From the NCBI GenBank assembly GCA_002007745.1, contig CP019882.1, positions 744,001 through 808,000 of the forward strand: a DNA stretch of 64,000 nucleotides, given 5' to 3'. Position numbers and translations under genes: made by a program. Below, one piece after another: positions 44,907 through 53,966 of the stretch. Positions within the stretch are counted from its first letter, which is position 1, and the number at the start of each line of letters is the position of its first letter. The stretch is from Mycolicibacterium litorale. GTDB lineage: Bacteria > Actinomycetota > Actinomycetes > Mycobacteriales > Mycobacteriaceae. The notes under the pieces were generated by a model. That model did no database searches. It was not told where the DNA came from and saw only the letters and a list, made by a program, of their open reading frames with translations.

Positions 44907-46721
44907 TCAGCTCAGGTGGTGGACCTCCTGCAGGCCGAACACCGGCGTGGGCATTCCTTCGTAGCGGGCCTTCAGTTGCAACGCCAGATACAGCGAGTAG
45001 TGCCGTGATTGGTGCAGGTTGCCGCCGTGGAACCAGAGGTTCTCCTGCTGGGTGGGCTTCCACATGTTGCGTTGCTCACCCTCCCACGGTCCAGGGTCCT
45101 TCGGGGTGTCTGACCCCAGACCCCATACCTTGCCCACCTTGTCGGCGACCTCCTGCCCGATCAGGTCAGCGGCCCAGCCGTTCATCGACCCGTAGCCGGT
45201 GGCGTAGACCACCACGTCGGCGGGCAACTCGGTCCCGTCGGCCAGCACCACCGAATCCTCGGTCAGGCGGTCGACCTGGCCGTGAGCCAGCTTGATCCGG
45301 CCGTCGGCCACCATCTCGCATGCTCCGACGTCGATGTAGTAGCCCGAGCCGCGGCGCAGGTACTTCATGAACAGCCCGGATCCGTCTGCGCCCCAATCCA
45401 ATTCGAATCCGGCAGCCTCCAGCCGGTCGTAGAAGTCCTTGTCCCGTTGGCGCATCTGGTCATAGAGCGGAATCTGGAATTCGTGCATGATCCGGTAGGG
45501 CAGCGAGGCGAACGTCAGGTCTGCCTTCTCGGTGGTCATGCCGGCCGCCAGCGCGCGTTCGGAGTACAGATCCCCCAGGCCGATCTCCATCAGGCTGTCC
45601 GACTTGACGATGTGCGTCGAGGACCGCTGCACCATCGTGACGTCCACACCGTTCTCGCGGAGCGCCTTGCAGATGTCGTGTGCGGAGTTGTTGGACCCGA
45701 TGACCACGGCCTTCTTGCCCACGTACTGATCCGGCCCGGGATGTGCGCTCGAATGGTGCTGATCGCCGCGGAAGACGTCCTGGCCCGGCAGCGTCGGCAC
45801 GCTCGGCTTGCCGGACATGCCGGTGGCCAGCACCAGTTGGGTCGGATGCAGGGTCAGCCGCTCTCCGTCCCGGTCGATCTCGACCGTCCAGGTGCCCGCG
45901 GCGTCGTCGTAGGACGCCGACAGGCAGGTCGTCTTGGGCCAGTACGGCACCTCCATGACCCGGGTGTAGAACTCCAGCCAGTCGCCGATCTTGTCCTTCG
46001 GGGCGAACACCGGCCAGTTCTGCGGGAACGGCAGGTACGGCAGGTGGTCGTACCAGACCGGGTCATGCAGGCACAGCGACTTGTACCGTTTGCGCCACTG
46101 ATCTCCGGGTCGCTCGTGGCGGTCGACGACGATGGCCGGCACCCGCAGCTGGCGCAGCCGCGCGCCGAGTGCGATACCGCCCTGTCCGCCCCCGATGACC
46201 AGCACGTAGGGCTGTACGGTCCAGCCCAGCTGGGCTTCCTCGTCGGCGCGCTTCTCGGCCCACGACCGGGGATCGGGGTCGTCGCCGTGCACCGCACCCA
46301 TCACCCGAGACGGGCCCTTGGCTTCCTCGAAGCCCTTCAGTTCCTGCAACGCGGTCAGCAGGGTCCAGGCCTGGTCCCCTTTGAGACGGAGATGACCGGT
46401 CCCCCGGCCGACGGCCGTCTCGAATTCGATGAACGCCGAGGTCACCTCACCATCGGCGGTCGGAGTTTCGCGGGTCCGGAATCCCGACGGGGCGGTGTCG
46501 GCGAGTCGGGCACTGAGCATGCCGGCGATCTGATCTCGCCCCTCGACGGTCTTGATGTTCCAGGTGAACGAGACGAGGTCACGCCAGAAGCTGTCGGTGG
46601 CGAATTTGGCGACCGCCCGGTCGATGTCCCGGTCGGCGAGTGCGGATTCGAAATCGGCGAGCCAGGCGTCGACCCGCTGCTGCGGGGTCAGATCCGTCTG
46701 GGGTTCAAGAGTTGATGTCAT
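44907..46721 (-). CDS. Flavin-containing monooxygenase-like protein with NTF2-like N-terminus
   Basis: A 604-residue FAD- and NAD(P)H-dependent oxidoreductase. Residues 1-140 form an NTF2/SnoaL-like domain (VDAWLADFESALADRDIDRAVAKFATDSFWRDL). The FAD motif VIGGGQGG lies at 175-182, then RPGDQWRKRYKSLCLHDP and a second dinucleotide site AVVIGSNNSAHDICKAL. YATGY near the C-terminus completes the flavin-monooxygenase set. Substrate unknown. ATG 46721 (MTSTLEPQTDLTPQQRV) is the start; upstream extension is unlikely. Divergent from the butanediol dehydrogenase at 46840, so the 118-base gap holds both promoters. Confidence 0.88.
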   Translation of the reverse strand: MTSTLEPQTDLTPQQRVDAWLADFESALADRDIDRAVAKFATDSFWRDLVSFTWNIKTVEGRDQIAGMLSARLADTAPSGFRTRETPTADGEVTSAFIEFETAVGRGTGHLRLKGDQAWTLLTALQELKGFEEAKGPSRVMGAVHGDDPDPRSWAEKRADEEAQLGWTVQPYVLVIGGGQGGIALGARLRQLRVPAIVVDRHERPGDQWRKRYKSLCLHDPVWYDHLPYLPFPQNWPVFAPKDKIGDWLEFYTRVMEVPYWPKTTCLSASYDDAAGTWTVEIDRDGERLTLHPTQLVLATGMSGKPSVPTLPGQDVFRGDQHHSSAHPGPDQYVGKKAVVIGSNNSAHDICKALRENGVDVTMVQRSSTHIVKSDSLMEIGLGDLYSERALAAGMTTEKADLTFASLPYRIMHEFQIPLYDQMRQRDKDFYDRLEAAGFELDWGADGSGLFMKYLRRGSGYYIDVGACEMVADGRIKLAHGQVDRLTEDSVVLADGTELPADVVVYATGYGSMNGWAADLIGQEVADKVGKVWGLGSDTPKDPGPWEGEQRNMWKPTQQENLWFHGGNLHQSRHYSLYLALQLKARYEGMPTPVFGLQEVHHLS

Positions 46722-46839
46722 GTGAGCCAGGACACATTGGCCACCGCAGGGCCGACAAGAGTTGCGAGGCGTTGCAACGGCGGCGTGCAACCCCCTGCAA
46801 CTCTTTCGGAGTGTGGTCGCCGTCACATAGAACTGCGGT

Positions 46840-47886
46840 ATGAGAGCTGCCGTCTACTACGGACCCAACAAGGTCGAGATCGCCGACGTCACCGAGCCCG
46901 AGCCCACCCCGGGGACGGTCAAACTCCAGGTCGGGTTCAATGGAATCTGCGGGACCGACCTGCACGAGTACTACGCCGGGCCGATCTTCGTGCCCACCGA
47001 ACCGCATCCGTTGACCGGGCAGCAGCTACCCCTGACCATCGGCCACGAGTTCTCCGGGACCATCGTCGCGGTCGGCGACGGTGTCACCGGCTGGGCCGAG
47101 GGTGACCGGGTGGCCGTCGAACCCATCTACAAATGTGGGCATTGCGCCCCGTGCCGGGCCGGGAACTACAACGTCTGCCAACAGATCGGCTTTCACGGCC
47201 TGATGTCCGACGGTGGCATGGCCGAGTACACCGTCGTGCCGACGTCCATGCTGCACCGGTTGCCCGACAACGTCTCTCTGGAGCTCGGCGCCTTGGTCGA
47301 GCCGATGTCGGTGGCCTACCACGCCGCCACCCTCGGTGACGTTCATCCCGGCGACACCGCGATGGTCTTCGGTGCCGGGCCCATCGGTATCGGACTGTGG
47401 TTTGCGCTGCGCGGCAAGGGACTTGATGACGTCTTCGTCGTCGAACCGTCGGCCACCCGCCGCGCGGCCATCGAGGCGCTCGGCGCGAAGACGCTGGATC
47501 CGTCCGCGGTCGAGGTACCGGCCTTCATCGCCGACCACACCGACGGCGACGGGGCCGACGCGGTGTTCGACGCGGCCGGCGTCACGCCTGCCGTGACCAC
47601 CGCTCTGGCATGCGTGGGCTCCCGCAAGCCGATGGTCAGCGTCGCGATCTACGAAAAGCCGCTGGAGACACCGCTACTCAACCTCGTCATGAACGAGAGC
47701 CGGATTCAAGGCTCACTGTGCTACACCGGCGCCGACTTCGAGGCCGTGATCGCCCTGATGGCCAAGGGCGCCTACGACACGACGGGCTGGGTGGCCACGA
47801 TCCCGATCGATGAGGTGGTCGACGAAGGATTCGAGGCGCTACATGCCGGCAAAAAGATGAAAGTCCTGGTCGACCCCACCATCTGA
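46840..47886 (+). CDS. Zinc alcohol dehydrogenase, 2,3-butanediol dehydrogenase type
   Basis: A 348-residue zinc MDR enzyme. Catalytic zinc ligands are in GICGTDLHEYY and GHEFSG; four structural cysteines occur in CGHCAPCRAGNYNVC; the cofactor motif is FGAGPIGIG. The combination FNGICGTDLHEYYAGPIF with HPLTGQQLP is typical of (R,R)-butanediol/acetoin-forming dehydrogenases. It is followed 13 bases later by an acetoin-reductase-like SDR and then an AcoR-like regulator, supporting acetoin/butanediol metabolism. Confidence 0.88.
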   Translation: MRAAVYYGPNKVEIADVTEPEPTPGTVKLQVGFNGICGTDLHEYYAGPIFVPTEPHPLTGQQLPLTIGHEFSGTIVAVGDGVTGWAEGDRVAVEPIYKCGHCAPCRAGNYNVCQQIGFHGLMSDGGMAEYTVVPTSMLHRLPDNVSLELGALVEPMSVAYHAATLGDVHPGDTAMVFGAGPIGIGLWFALRGKGLDDVFVVEPSATRRAAIEALGAKTLDPSAVEVPAFIADHTDGDGADAVFDAAGVTPAVTTALACVGSRKPMVSVAIYEKPLETPLLNLVMNESRIQGSLCYTGADFEAVIALMAKGAYDTTGWVATIPIDEVVDEGFEALHAGKKMKVLVDPTI

Positions 47887-47899
47887 ACGGAGCATCACA

Positions 47900-48694
47900 A
47901 TGACATTGGACTCGAAGGTGGCCCTGGTCACCGGAGCGGCTCGGGGGATCGGGCGCGGCATCGCGCTGCGCCTGGCGCGCGACGGGGCCGACATCGCGTT
48001 GGTCGACGTCCGCGCCGAAGGCCTCGATGACGTCGCCGCCGAGATCGCCGAAATAGGCTGCAAAACCACGATATTCACTGCGGACGTCAGCGACCGTGAC
48101 CAGGTCTTCGCCGCCGTCGACCACGCCGCCCGGGGTCTGGGCGGGTTCGACATCATGGTCAACAATGCCGGCATCGCCCTGGTCGGACCCATCGCGGACG
48201 TGACTCCGGAAGAGGCCGCCCGGGTCTGGGCGATCAATGTCAACGGGGTGCTGTGGGGCATCCAGGCGGCCGCGGCCAAATTCAAGGAGTTGGGCAACAA
48301 GGATCAGGGCAAGATCAGCAAGATCATCAATGCGTCCTCGATCGCCGGCCACGACGGCTTCGCCATGCTCGGCGTCTACAGCGCATCGAAGTTCGCGGTG
48401 CGCGCGCTCACCCAGGCCGCGGCGAAGGAGCACGCCGCCGACGGCATCACCGTCAACGCGTACTGCCCCGGCGTGGTCGGCACCGACATGTGGGTGGAGA
48501 TCGACCAACGCTTCGCCGAACTGACCGGCGCCGCCGAGGGGGAGACCTACGACAAGTTCGTCGGCGGGATCGCGCTGGGCCGGGCTGAGACTCCCGACGA
48601 TGTGGCGGGCTTCGTGTCGTATCTGGCCGGGCCGGATGCCGACTACATGACCGGGCAGTCGGGTCTTATCGACGGCGGCCTGGTTTACCGCTGA
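47900..48694 (+). CDS. SDR, acetoin/diacetyl reductase type
   Basis: A 264-residue classical SDR. TGAARGIGRGIALRLARDGAD binds the cofactor, NNAG follows near residue 90, and YSASKFAVRALTQAAAKE holds the catalytic Tyr and Lys. WVEIDQRFAELTGAAEGETYDKFVGGIALGRAETPDDVAGFVSYLAG is like the C-terminal part of acetoin reductases. GGAG lies just before ATG 47900. Same operon as the butanediol dehydrogenase; the pair could interconvert diacetyl, acetoin and butanediol. Confidence 0.88.
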   Translation: MTLDSKVALVTGAARGIGRGIALRLARDGADIALVDVRAEGLDDVAAEIAEIGCKTTIFTADVSDRDQVFAAVDHAARGLGGFDIMVNNAGIALVGPIADVTPEEAARVWAINVNGVLWGIQAAAAKFKELGNKDQGKISKIINASSIAGHDGFAMLGVYSASKFAVRALTQAAAKEHAADGITVNAYCPGVVGTDMWVEIDQRFAELTGAAEGETYDKFVGGIALGRAETPDDVAGFVSYLAGPDADYMTGQSGLIDGGLVYR

Positions 48695-48717
48695 GATGCG
48701 GAGCACAATCGGCATTG

Positions 48718-50007
48718 ATGCAAGGGGCGTATGTGCCTGAGCCCGCGGTCGCGGTCGGCGAGGACCCGCGTAGTTATGCGCGGTTGATGTCGGCTGTCTA
48801 CGACGCGACCATGTCGGGCCACCGGGCGCCTGCGCGTCCGCGCGACGTGATCGGCGAATCGTGGCGGCGGATGATGTCGGCCGGGGTCAACCCGGATTGC
48901 CGCACGCCACCGGTGGTGGAGTCCGGCGGCATCGAGGCGTTGCGGCGGGCGTCGGGTTTGATGGCGGTCCTCGAGGAGGTGTCCCGCGGCCTGGAGTCGA
49001 TCATCGCCGACGGCACCAACATCCTCGTGGTCGCCGACGCGCACGGACGGGTGCTGTGGCGGTCCGGGTCGCCCGCGGTGCTGAACAATGCCGATCGACT
49101 GGGCTTCATCGAAGGCGCCCACTGGGGGGAGGGCGAGGTCGGCACCAACGCGATCGGCACCGCGCTGGTGTCCAACCGAGCCGTGCAGGTGTTCTCCGCC
49201 GAGCATTTCATGCGCACCCACCACTCCTGGACGTGCGCCGGTGCACCGATCCGCGACCCGCGCACCGGGCAGGTGATCGGCGTGGTCGACGTGTCCGGCC
49301 CCGCCGCTACGGTGCATCCCACCACGGTGGCTCTGGTCGACGCGGTCGCCCGGCTCGCCGAGTCGCACCTGCGCGAACAGCATGACCGCACCCTGAACCG
49401 GTTGCGGACCGTGGCCGCCCCGATTCTGGCCCGCATCGGCAAGCCGGCGTTGGCGGTGGACGCGGAGGGCTGGGTAGCGGCCGTCGACTCCCTGCCCCTG
49501 CACAACCGCATCCTGCTGCCTGACCACGTCGCGCCCGGGCGGGTGTGGATCCCGACCTTCGGCGTCTGCGACGTCGACGTCCTGCCCGGCGGCTGGTTGG
49601 TTCGGCCGACCGACAGCCAGGACGCCCCGGCGTTGACCCGGGTGTCATTGGACGTGAGTGTGCCTGGTTCGGCGGCGTTGGACATAGCCGGTGAATTCGG
49701 TCGGTGGCGGCACGACATCTCATTGCGCCACGCCGAGATCCTGCTGATCCTCGCCCGCGACCCGCTGGGCCGGTCGGCACCCGAATTGGCCGCCGATCTC
49801 TACGGCGATCGTTCCCGGGTGGTGACTGTTCGTGCCGAGCTGTCCCGGTTGCGCAAGCAGTTCGCCGGCCTGCTCGCCGCGCAGCCGTACCGATTCGCCG
49901 GCGGCATCGACGTCACGGTTCGCTATCCCGCCGACGCGTCGGCGGTGTTGCCGGCGTCGACCGCGCCGGCGGTTCGGGCCATTCGCATCCAGGCAAGCGT
50001 CTCGTAG
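48718..50007 (+). CDS. GAF-domain transcriptional regulator, AcoR-like
   Basis: A 429-residue regulator. The N-terminal region (VIGESWRRMMSAGVNPD) and the GAF sensor (ILVVADAHGRVLWRSGS, GAHWGEGEVGTNAIGTALVSNRAVQVFSAEHF) match AcoR-type sensor regulators of acetoin catabolism. The central AAA sigma-54 domain is missing; instead there is a C-terminal DNA-binding-like part (ISLRHAEILLILARDPLGRSAPELAADLYGDRSRVVTVRAELSRLRKQF). Actinobacterial versions usually lack the AAA part. Start is ATG 48718 or TTG 48715. Expected to regulate the adjacent dehydrogenases. Confidence 0.87.
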   Translation: MQGAYVPEPAVAVGEDPRSYARLMSAVYDATMSGHRAPARPRDVIGESWRRMMSAGVNPDCRTPPVVESGGIEALRRASGLMAVLEEVSRGLESIIADGTNILVVADAHGRVLWRSGSPAVLNNADRLGFIEGAHWGEGEVGTNAIGTALVSNRAVQVFSAEHFMRTHHSWTCAGAPIRDPRTGQVIGVVDVSGPAATVHPTTVALVDAVARLAESHLREQHDRTLNRLRTVAAPILARIGKPALAVDAEGWVAAVDSLPLHNRILLPDHVAPGRVWIPTFGVCDVDVLPGGWLVRPTDSQDAPALTRVSLDVSVPGSAALDIAGEFGRWRHDISLRHAEILLILARDPLGRSAPELAADLYGDRSRVVTVRAELSRLRKQFAGLLAAQPYRFAGGIDVTVRYPADASAVLPASTAPAVRAIRIQASVS

Positions 50008-50017
50008 AGGAGGGCTC

Positions 50018-50548
50018 ATGAGCGATGTCGGCGGGCCTATCACCGCCCAGCTGTCCCATCACGGGACCGTGCCGCCGGCGCGGGCGTTGATCACCGCGGC
50101 GGCGGTCGACCTCCTGAATCGGCTACAGCAACGGCACGGGCCGGTCATGTTCCATCAGTCCGGCGGATGCTGTGACGGTTCATCTCCGATGTGCTATCCG
50201 GACGGTGACTTCATCGTCGGGGATCGCGACGTATTGCTCGGCGTGCTCGAAGGGGCGCCGGTGTGGATCTCCGGCTCACAGTTCGAGACCTGGAAACACA
50301 CCCAGTTGGTGATCGACGTCGTGCCCGGCCGTGGCGGCGGCTTCAGCCTGGAATCCCCCGAGGGGATGCGCTTCCTGAGCCGCGGGCGGGCCTTCACCGA
50401 CGAGGAGAACCAGTTGCTGGCCGCCGCAAAACCGCTGACCGGCGCCGACTATGAACGCGGTGATCGCCCGGCCGAGCGGGATGACCTGGTGGTCGCGGAG
50501 GCCGCCGACGCCTGCGCAATCCCAGGTCCGGCACGCCGGAGCTGTTGA
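50018..50548 (+). CDS. DUF779 protein (Rv0459-like)
   Basis: A 176-residue protein with the DUF779 core: RHGPVMFHQSGGCCDGSSPMCYPDGDF, then VWISGSQFETWKHTQLVIDVVPGRGGGFSLESPEGMRFLSR. The paired Cys-Cys and the later Cys are conserved in the family. DUF779 genes usually follow an aldehyde dehydrogenase gene; here none adjoins and an AcoR-like regulator precedes it (GAGGAGGG before ATG 50018). The last 40 residues are poorly conserved. Role unknown, possibly in aldehyde metabolism. Confidence 0.87.
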   Translation: MSDVGGPITAQLSHHGTVPPARALITAAAVDLLNRLQQRHGPVMFHQSGGCCDGSSPMCYPDGDFIVGDRDVLLGVLEGAPVWISGSQFETWKHTQLVIDVVPGRGGGFSLESPEGMRFLSRGRAFTDEENQLLAAAKPLTGADYERGDRPAERDDLVVAEAADACAIPGPARRSC

Positions 50549-50583
50549 CCGGTAGTCCGGACCCCGGCCCGTACCCTGGGAGG

Positions 50584-50862
50584 GTGATACCCCTGCCTCG
50601 GGCATGGCTGCTCACAAGCGCGTTGCTGGTCGGCACGGTGACCGGCCTGGTCGCGGCGGTCGTGGCCACCTTGCTGGTGAAGACCCCGGTCCGTCCCGAC
50701 TTGGTCGTCGGGCTGGTCGTCGCCGTTCCGAGCGTGATCGGCATGCTGCTGATCCTGCTGTCCCGGCGACGGTGGGCCACGACGGTAGGGGCGTTCATTC
50801 TGGCGATGGCGCCGGGTTGGCTGGGAGTGCTGGTTCTCATTCAGGTGGTGTCCGGTGGCTGA
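50584..50862 (+). CDS. Small hydrophobic membrane protein (Rv0460-like)
   Basis: A 92-residue membrane protein with three helices: LLTSALLVGTVTGLVAAVVATLLV, LVVGLVVAVPSVIGMLLILLS and VGAFILAMAPGWLGVLVLIQVV. GTG 50584 (MIPLPRAWLL) is taken as start; upstream in-frame codons add only a hydrophilic tail. Its end overlaps the next gene by eight bases. Conserved position before lpdC in mycobacteria; function unknown. Confidence 0.8.
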   Translation: MIPLPRAWLLTSALLVGTVTGLVAAVVATLLVKTPVRPDLVVGLVVAVPSVIGMLLILLSRRRWATTVGAFILAMAPGWLGVLVLIQVVSGG

Positions 50863-51406
50863 CAAGACTTCCCTGCCGTCGACCGAACCGCACCACGCAC
50901 CGATCTTCGACACCGGGCCCCACCCCGACCCGCTCAAAGCCATCGGCGATGGCGGCGAGCCGCAGCCCTCGGAATCCTTCGCCTTCAACGACCTGGGCAC
51001 TTTCGACACCGACGCATTTCTGCACCCGGTCAACGGAGCATCGCACGCCGAACCGGTCGTGGTGCCTGCGGCGCCGACTGTGGTTCCGGCCAGCTATCAG
51101 TACCTCAAGCGGTGGCAGTTCGTGTTCATCGTCGCCGCGGTCTGGGTGCTGGCCGCCGCCGCGGGCCTCGGCTTCTACTTCTGGTGGTACACCTCGCTGG
51201 ACAAGACGGCCGCGGTGTTCAGCGTGCTGATCTACCTCATCGTGTGCTCGGTGGCCAGCATGCTGGTGTCGATGGTGCAGAACCGGCCGCCGGTAACAGC
51301 GCTGGCCATCGCCCTGATGTCGGCGCCGCTGGCGTCGGTCGCCGCAGCCGCCGTGCTGCATGGGGCCTACTACTTCGAATGGATAGCCCGTCCGACGATA
51401 GGCTGA
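50855..51406 (+). CDS. Membrane protein (Rv0461-like)
   Basis: A 183-residue protein with a long hydrophilic N-terminus (to about residue 87, Pro- and Asp-rich) and three C-terminal helices ([71 protein letters not shown]). GTG 50855 overlaps the previous gene by eight bases, so the two are probably coupled. lpdC starts four bases after its stop. No function known. Confidence 0.85.
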   Translation: MADKTSLPSTEPHHAPIFDTGPHPDPLKAIGDGGEPQPSESFAFNDLGTFDTDAFLHPVNGASHAEPVVVPAAPTVVPASYQYLKRWQFVFIVAAVWVLAAAAGLGFYFWWYTSLDKTAAVFSVLIYLIVCSVASMLVSMVQNRPPVTALAIALMSAPLASVAAAAVLHGAYYFEWIARPTIG

Positions 51407-51410
51407 CGAC

Positions 51411-52805
51411 GTGACCCACTATGACGTCGTCGTTCTCGGAGCAGGCCCCGGCGGATACGTCGCGGCGATCCGCGCTGCCCAGCTCGGGCTGAACACTGCC
51501 ATCGTCGAGCCCAAGTACTGGGGCGGCGTGTGCCTCAATGTCGGATGTATCCCGTCGAAGGCGTTGCTGCGCAACGCCGAACTGGCGCACATCTTCACCA
51601 AGGAAGCCAAGACGTTCGGTATCAGCGGTGAGGCCACCTTCGACTACGGATCCGCCTTCGACCGCAGCCGCAAGGTCGCTGACGGCCGGGTGGCCGGCGT
51701 GCACTTCCTGATGAAGAAGAACAAGATCACCGAGGTTCACGGTTACGGCACCTTCACCGATGCCAACACCCTCTCGGTGAAGCTCAACGAGGGCGGCACC
51801 GAAACCCTCACCTTCGACAACGCCATCATCGCCACCGGAAGCAGCACCCGCCTCGTCCCGGGCACCTCGCTGTCGAAGAACGTCGTCACCTACGAAGAGC
51901 AGATCCTGTCCCGCGAACTGCCGAAGTCGATCGTCATCGCCGGTGCCGGTGCGATCGGTATGGAGTTCGCCTACGTGATGAAGAACTACGGCGTGGACGT
52001 CACCATCGTCGAGTTCCTGCCGCGGGCCCTGCCCAATGAGGACGCCGAGGTCTCCAAGGAGATCGAGAAGCAGTACAAGAAGCTTGGCGTGAAGATCCTT
52101 ACCGGAACCAAGGTCGAGTCCATCACCGACGATGGCTCGACGGTCACCGTCGTGGTCAGCAAGGACGGCAAGACCGAGGAGATCAAGACCGAAAAGGTGT
52201 TGCAGGCCATCGGTTTCGCCCCGAACGTCGAGGGCTTCGGTCTGGAGAACACCGGGGTGGCCCTCACCGACCGCAAGGCGATCGGCATCGACGACTACAT
52301 GCGCACCAACGTGCCGCACATCTACGCCATCGGCGACGTCACCGCCAAGCTGCAGCTGGCCCACGTCGCCGAAGCAATGGGCGTGGTGGCCGCCGAGACA
52401 ATCGCCGGTGCCGAGACGCTCGCACTCGGCGACTACCGGATGCTGCCGCGGGCGACGTTCTGCCAGCCGCAGGTCGCCAGCTTCGGGCTCACCGAGCAGC
52501 AGGCCCGCGACGAGGGGTACGACGTCAAGGTGGCCAAGTTCCCGTTCACCGCCAACGGAAAGGCGCACGGACTTGGCGACCCCACGGGTTTCGTCAAGGT
52601 CATCGCGGACGCCAAGTACGGCGAGCTGCTCGGTGGCCACCTGATCGGGCCCGACGTCTCGGAGCTTCTGCCGGAGATGACCCTGGCGCAGAAGTGGGAC
52701 CTGACCGTCAACGAGCTGACCCGCAATGTGCACACCCATCCGACGCTGTCGGAGGCGCTCCAGGAATGCTTCCACGGTCTCGCCGGCCACATGATCAACT
52801 TTTGA
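51411..52805 (+). CDS. lpdC: Dihydrolipoyl dehydrogenase
   Basis: The E3 flavoprotein of the pyruvate and branched-chain 2-oxoacid dehydrogenase complexes; in M. tuberculosis it also serves the peroxynitrite reductase system. The 464-residue protein has the FAD motif [12 protein letters not shown], the redox disulfide [16 protein letters not shown], the NAD site [12 protein letters not shown] and the C-terminal active-site [11 protein letters not shown] 51411 is the start. The next gene starts inside its stop codon. Confidence 0.97.
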   Translation: MTHYDVVVLGAGPGGYVAAIRAAQLGLNTAIVEPKYWGGVCLNVGCIPSKALLRNAELAHIFTKEAKTFGISGEATFDYGSAFDRSRKVADGRVAGVHFLMKKNKITEVHGYGTFTDANTLSVKLNEGGTETLTFDNAIIATGSSTRLVPGTSLSKNVVTYEEQILSRELPKSIVIAGAGAIGMEFAYVMKNYGVDVTIVEFLPRALPNEDAEVSKEIEKQYKKLGVKILTGTKVESITDDGSTVTVVVSKDGKTEEIKTEKVLQAIGFAPNVEGFGLENTGVALTDRKAIGIDDYMRTNVPHIYAIGDVTAKLQLAHVAEAMGVVAAETIAGAETLALGDYRMLPRATFCQPQVASFGLTEQQARDEGYDVKVAKFPFTANGKAHGLGDPTGFVKVIADAKYGELLGGHLIGPDVSELLPEMTLAQKWDLTVNELTRNVHTHPTLSEALQECFHGLAGHMINF

Positions 52806-53071
52806 GGCCGACACTGATCGCCGGCATCGGCGGACTGGTGCTCGGCCACGTGCTGTGGCTGATCGGCATCTCGATCGCGACCAGCGGGCCGCGGGTCAGT
52901 TTCTGGGTGCTGATCCTCGCCGCGGTGATCGCGGTGGCCGCCATTGCGGTCGGGCTGCTGGCGTGGTGGATGCAGCAGCGTAAGCGGGTCGTGTTGGCGG
53001 CCTTCCTGGCCTGCTTGCCCATCTCGCCGGTGATCTTCACCTTGATCGTGCTGGGGGTCACCTACCTCTGA
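52802..53071 (+). CDS. Small membrane protein (Rv0463-like)
   Basis: An 89-residue protein with three helices ([67 protein letters not shown]). The start is TTG 52802, overlapping the lpdC stop by four bases (TTGA); no ATG or GTG gives the full first helix. The conserved link to lpdC is seen in other mycobacteria. Function unknown. Confidence 0.78.
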   Translation: MRPTLIAGIGGLVLGHVLWLIGISIATSGPRVSFWVLILAAVIAVAAIAVGLLAWWMQQRKRVVLAAFLACLPISPVIFTLIVLGVTYL

Positions 53072-53174
53072 GGCGGGTTGTCAGCAATTCGACAGGTTCG
53101 TTTCAGGCGTTCTCAAGCCTGGCGGGGTCCACTTTTCGCATCCGGCGGGCGCCGGTTCGAAATGGGGGGTCGAA

Positions 53175-53426
53175 GTGGCTGAGTCGACGTCTGGGCGACG
53201 TACCAGGTTTCTGATGGCGGTCTTCGGTGGCAGCGCCGTGTTGATGCTGGCCGGTTTCTGCGTCGTGGGCAGCGAAACGGCCGCCTCGTTGGTGCCCGCG
53301 GCCTCGCCGGTATTGCCGGGTCCGATGACCGAGGGCGAGACGGTGACCACCACGGTTCCGCCGTCGGTACTGGACATTCAGAAGGCCGCCCCGGCGGTTA
53401 AGGCCCCGCGTTACGGGCGGGGCTGA
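53175..53426 (+). CDS. Small exported hypothetical protein
   Basis: An 83-residue protein with a signal-like helix (RFLMAVFGGSAVLMLAGFCVVGSE) after a basic start (MAESTSGRRTR), then a Pro/Thr-rich mature part (PGPMTEGETVTTTVPPSVL). A strong GGGGGG stretch precedes GTG 53175. Family not recognised. It converges with the AhpD-like gene, three bases apart. Confidence 0.6.
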   Translation: MAESTSGRRTRFLMAVFGGSAVLMLAGFCVVGSETAASLVPAASPVLPGPMTEGETVTTTVPPSVLDIQKAAPAVKAPRYGRG

Positions 53427-53429
53427 GCC

Positions 53430-53966
53430 TCAATCAGGGAAGTCCATCGGCACCCGAAGGGTGGCCAGGATCGCGGCGATCGCGTCGTAGTGGCCGGCGA
53501 GGGCGCAGAACTCGATGATCTGCTGGCGCGTCAGCTGCGCCGACAACTCGGCGAAGGTGTCGTCGGTCAGGTCACGATTGAGCACGAACTCGTCGACCGC
53601 GGTGAGCAGGACCCGCTGATGCTCGGTCAGTCCCGGTGCCGTCGGCCCGGCGAAGATCTTGTCCTGCAACGCGGAGTCGACTCCGCGGCTGCGGGCCAGC
53701 CTGCGGTGCTGCTGCAGCTCGTACTGCGAGCCGCGCACATGGCCGACCCGCAGGATCACCAGCTCCTTGTCCCGCTTGGGTAGCTTGCCCCAGTTCAGCA
53801 GCACGCCGGAATACGGCAGGAAGGACAGGAACAGCGATCTGTTCTGCCCGAGAGTGGTGAACAGGTGCATTTCCGGCGCTCGGATCGATCGGGCCGCAAT
53901 GCGGGAGATGGCCCAGTTGATCAGGCCGAGCTCGCGGCGACCGCCGGGCGGAATACGTTGGGCCAT
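53430..53966 (-). CDS. Carboxymuconolactone decarboxylase / AhpD-like protein (Rv0464c-like)
   Basis: A 178-residue all-helical protein of the CMD/AhpD superfamily. Core segment is KELVILRVGHVRGSQYELQQHRRLARSRGV. The thioredoxin-like CxxC of true AhpD enzymes is absent (VGHVRGSQYE at that place), so peroxidase activity is doubtful. ATG 53966 overlaps the ramB stop by one base (TGATG), so it is coupled to ramB. Confidence 0.88.
   Translation of the reverse strand: MAQRIPPGGRRELGLINWAISRIAARSIRAPEMHLFTTLGQNRSLFLSFLPYSGVLLNWGKLPKRDKELVILRVGHVRGSQYELQQHRRLARSRGVDSALQDKIFAGPTAPGLTEHQRVLLTAVDEFVLNRDLTDDTFAELSAQLTRQQIIEFCALAGHYDAIAAILATLRVPMDFPD

Noticed and set aside
45282..46715. 477-codon plus-strand frame opposite the flavin monooxygenase
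   Set aside because: Antisense shadow; no recognisable motif, while the minus strand has FAD and NADP motifs.
51237..52814. 525-codon minus-strand frame opposite lpdC
   Set aside because: Antisense shadow of a certain dihydrolipoyl dehydrogenase.
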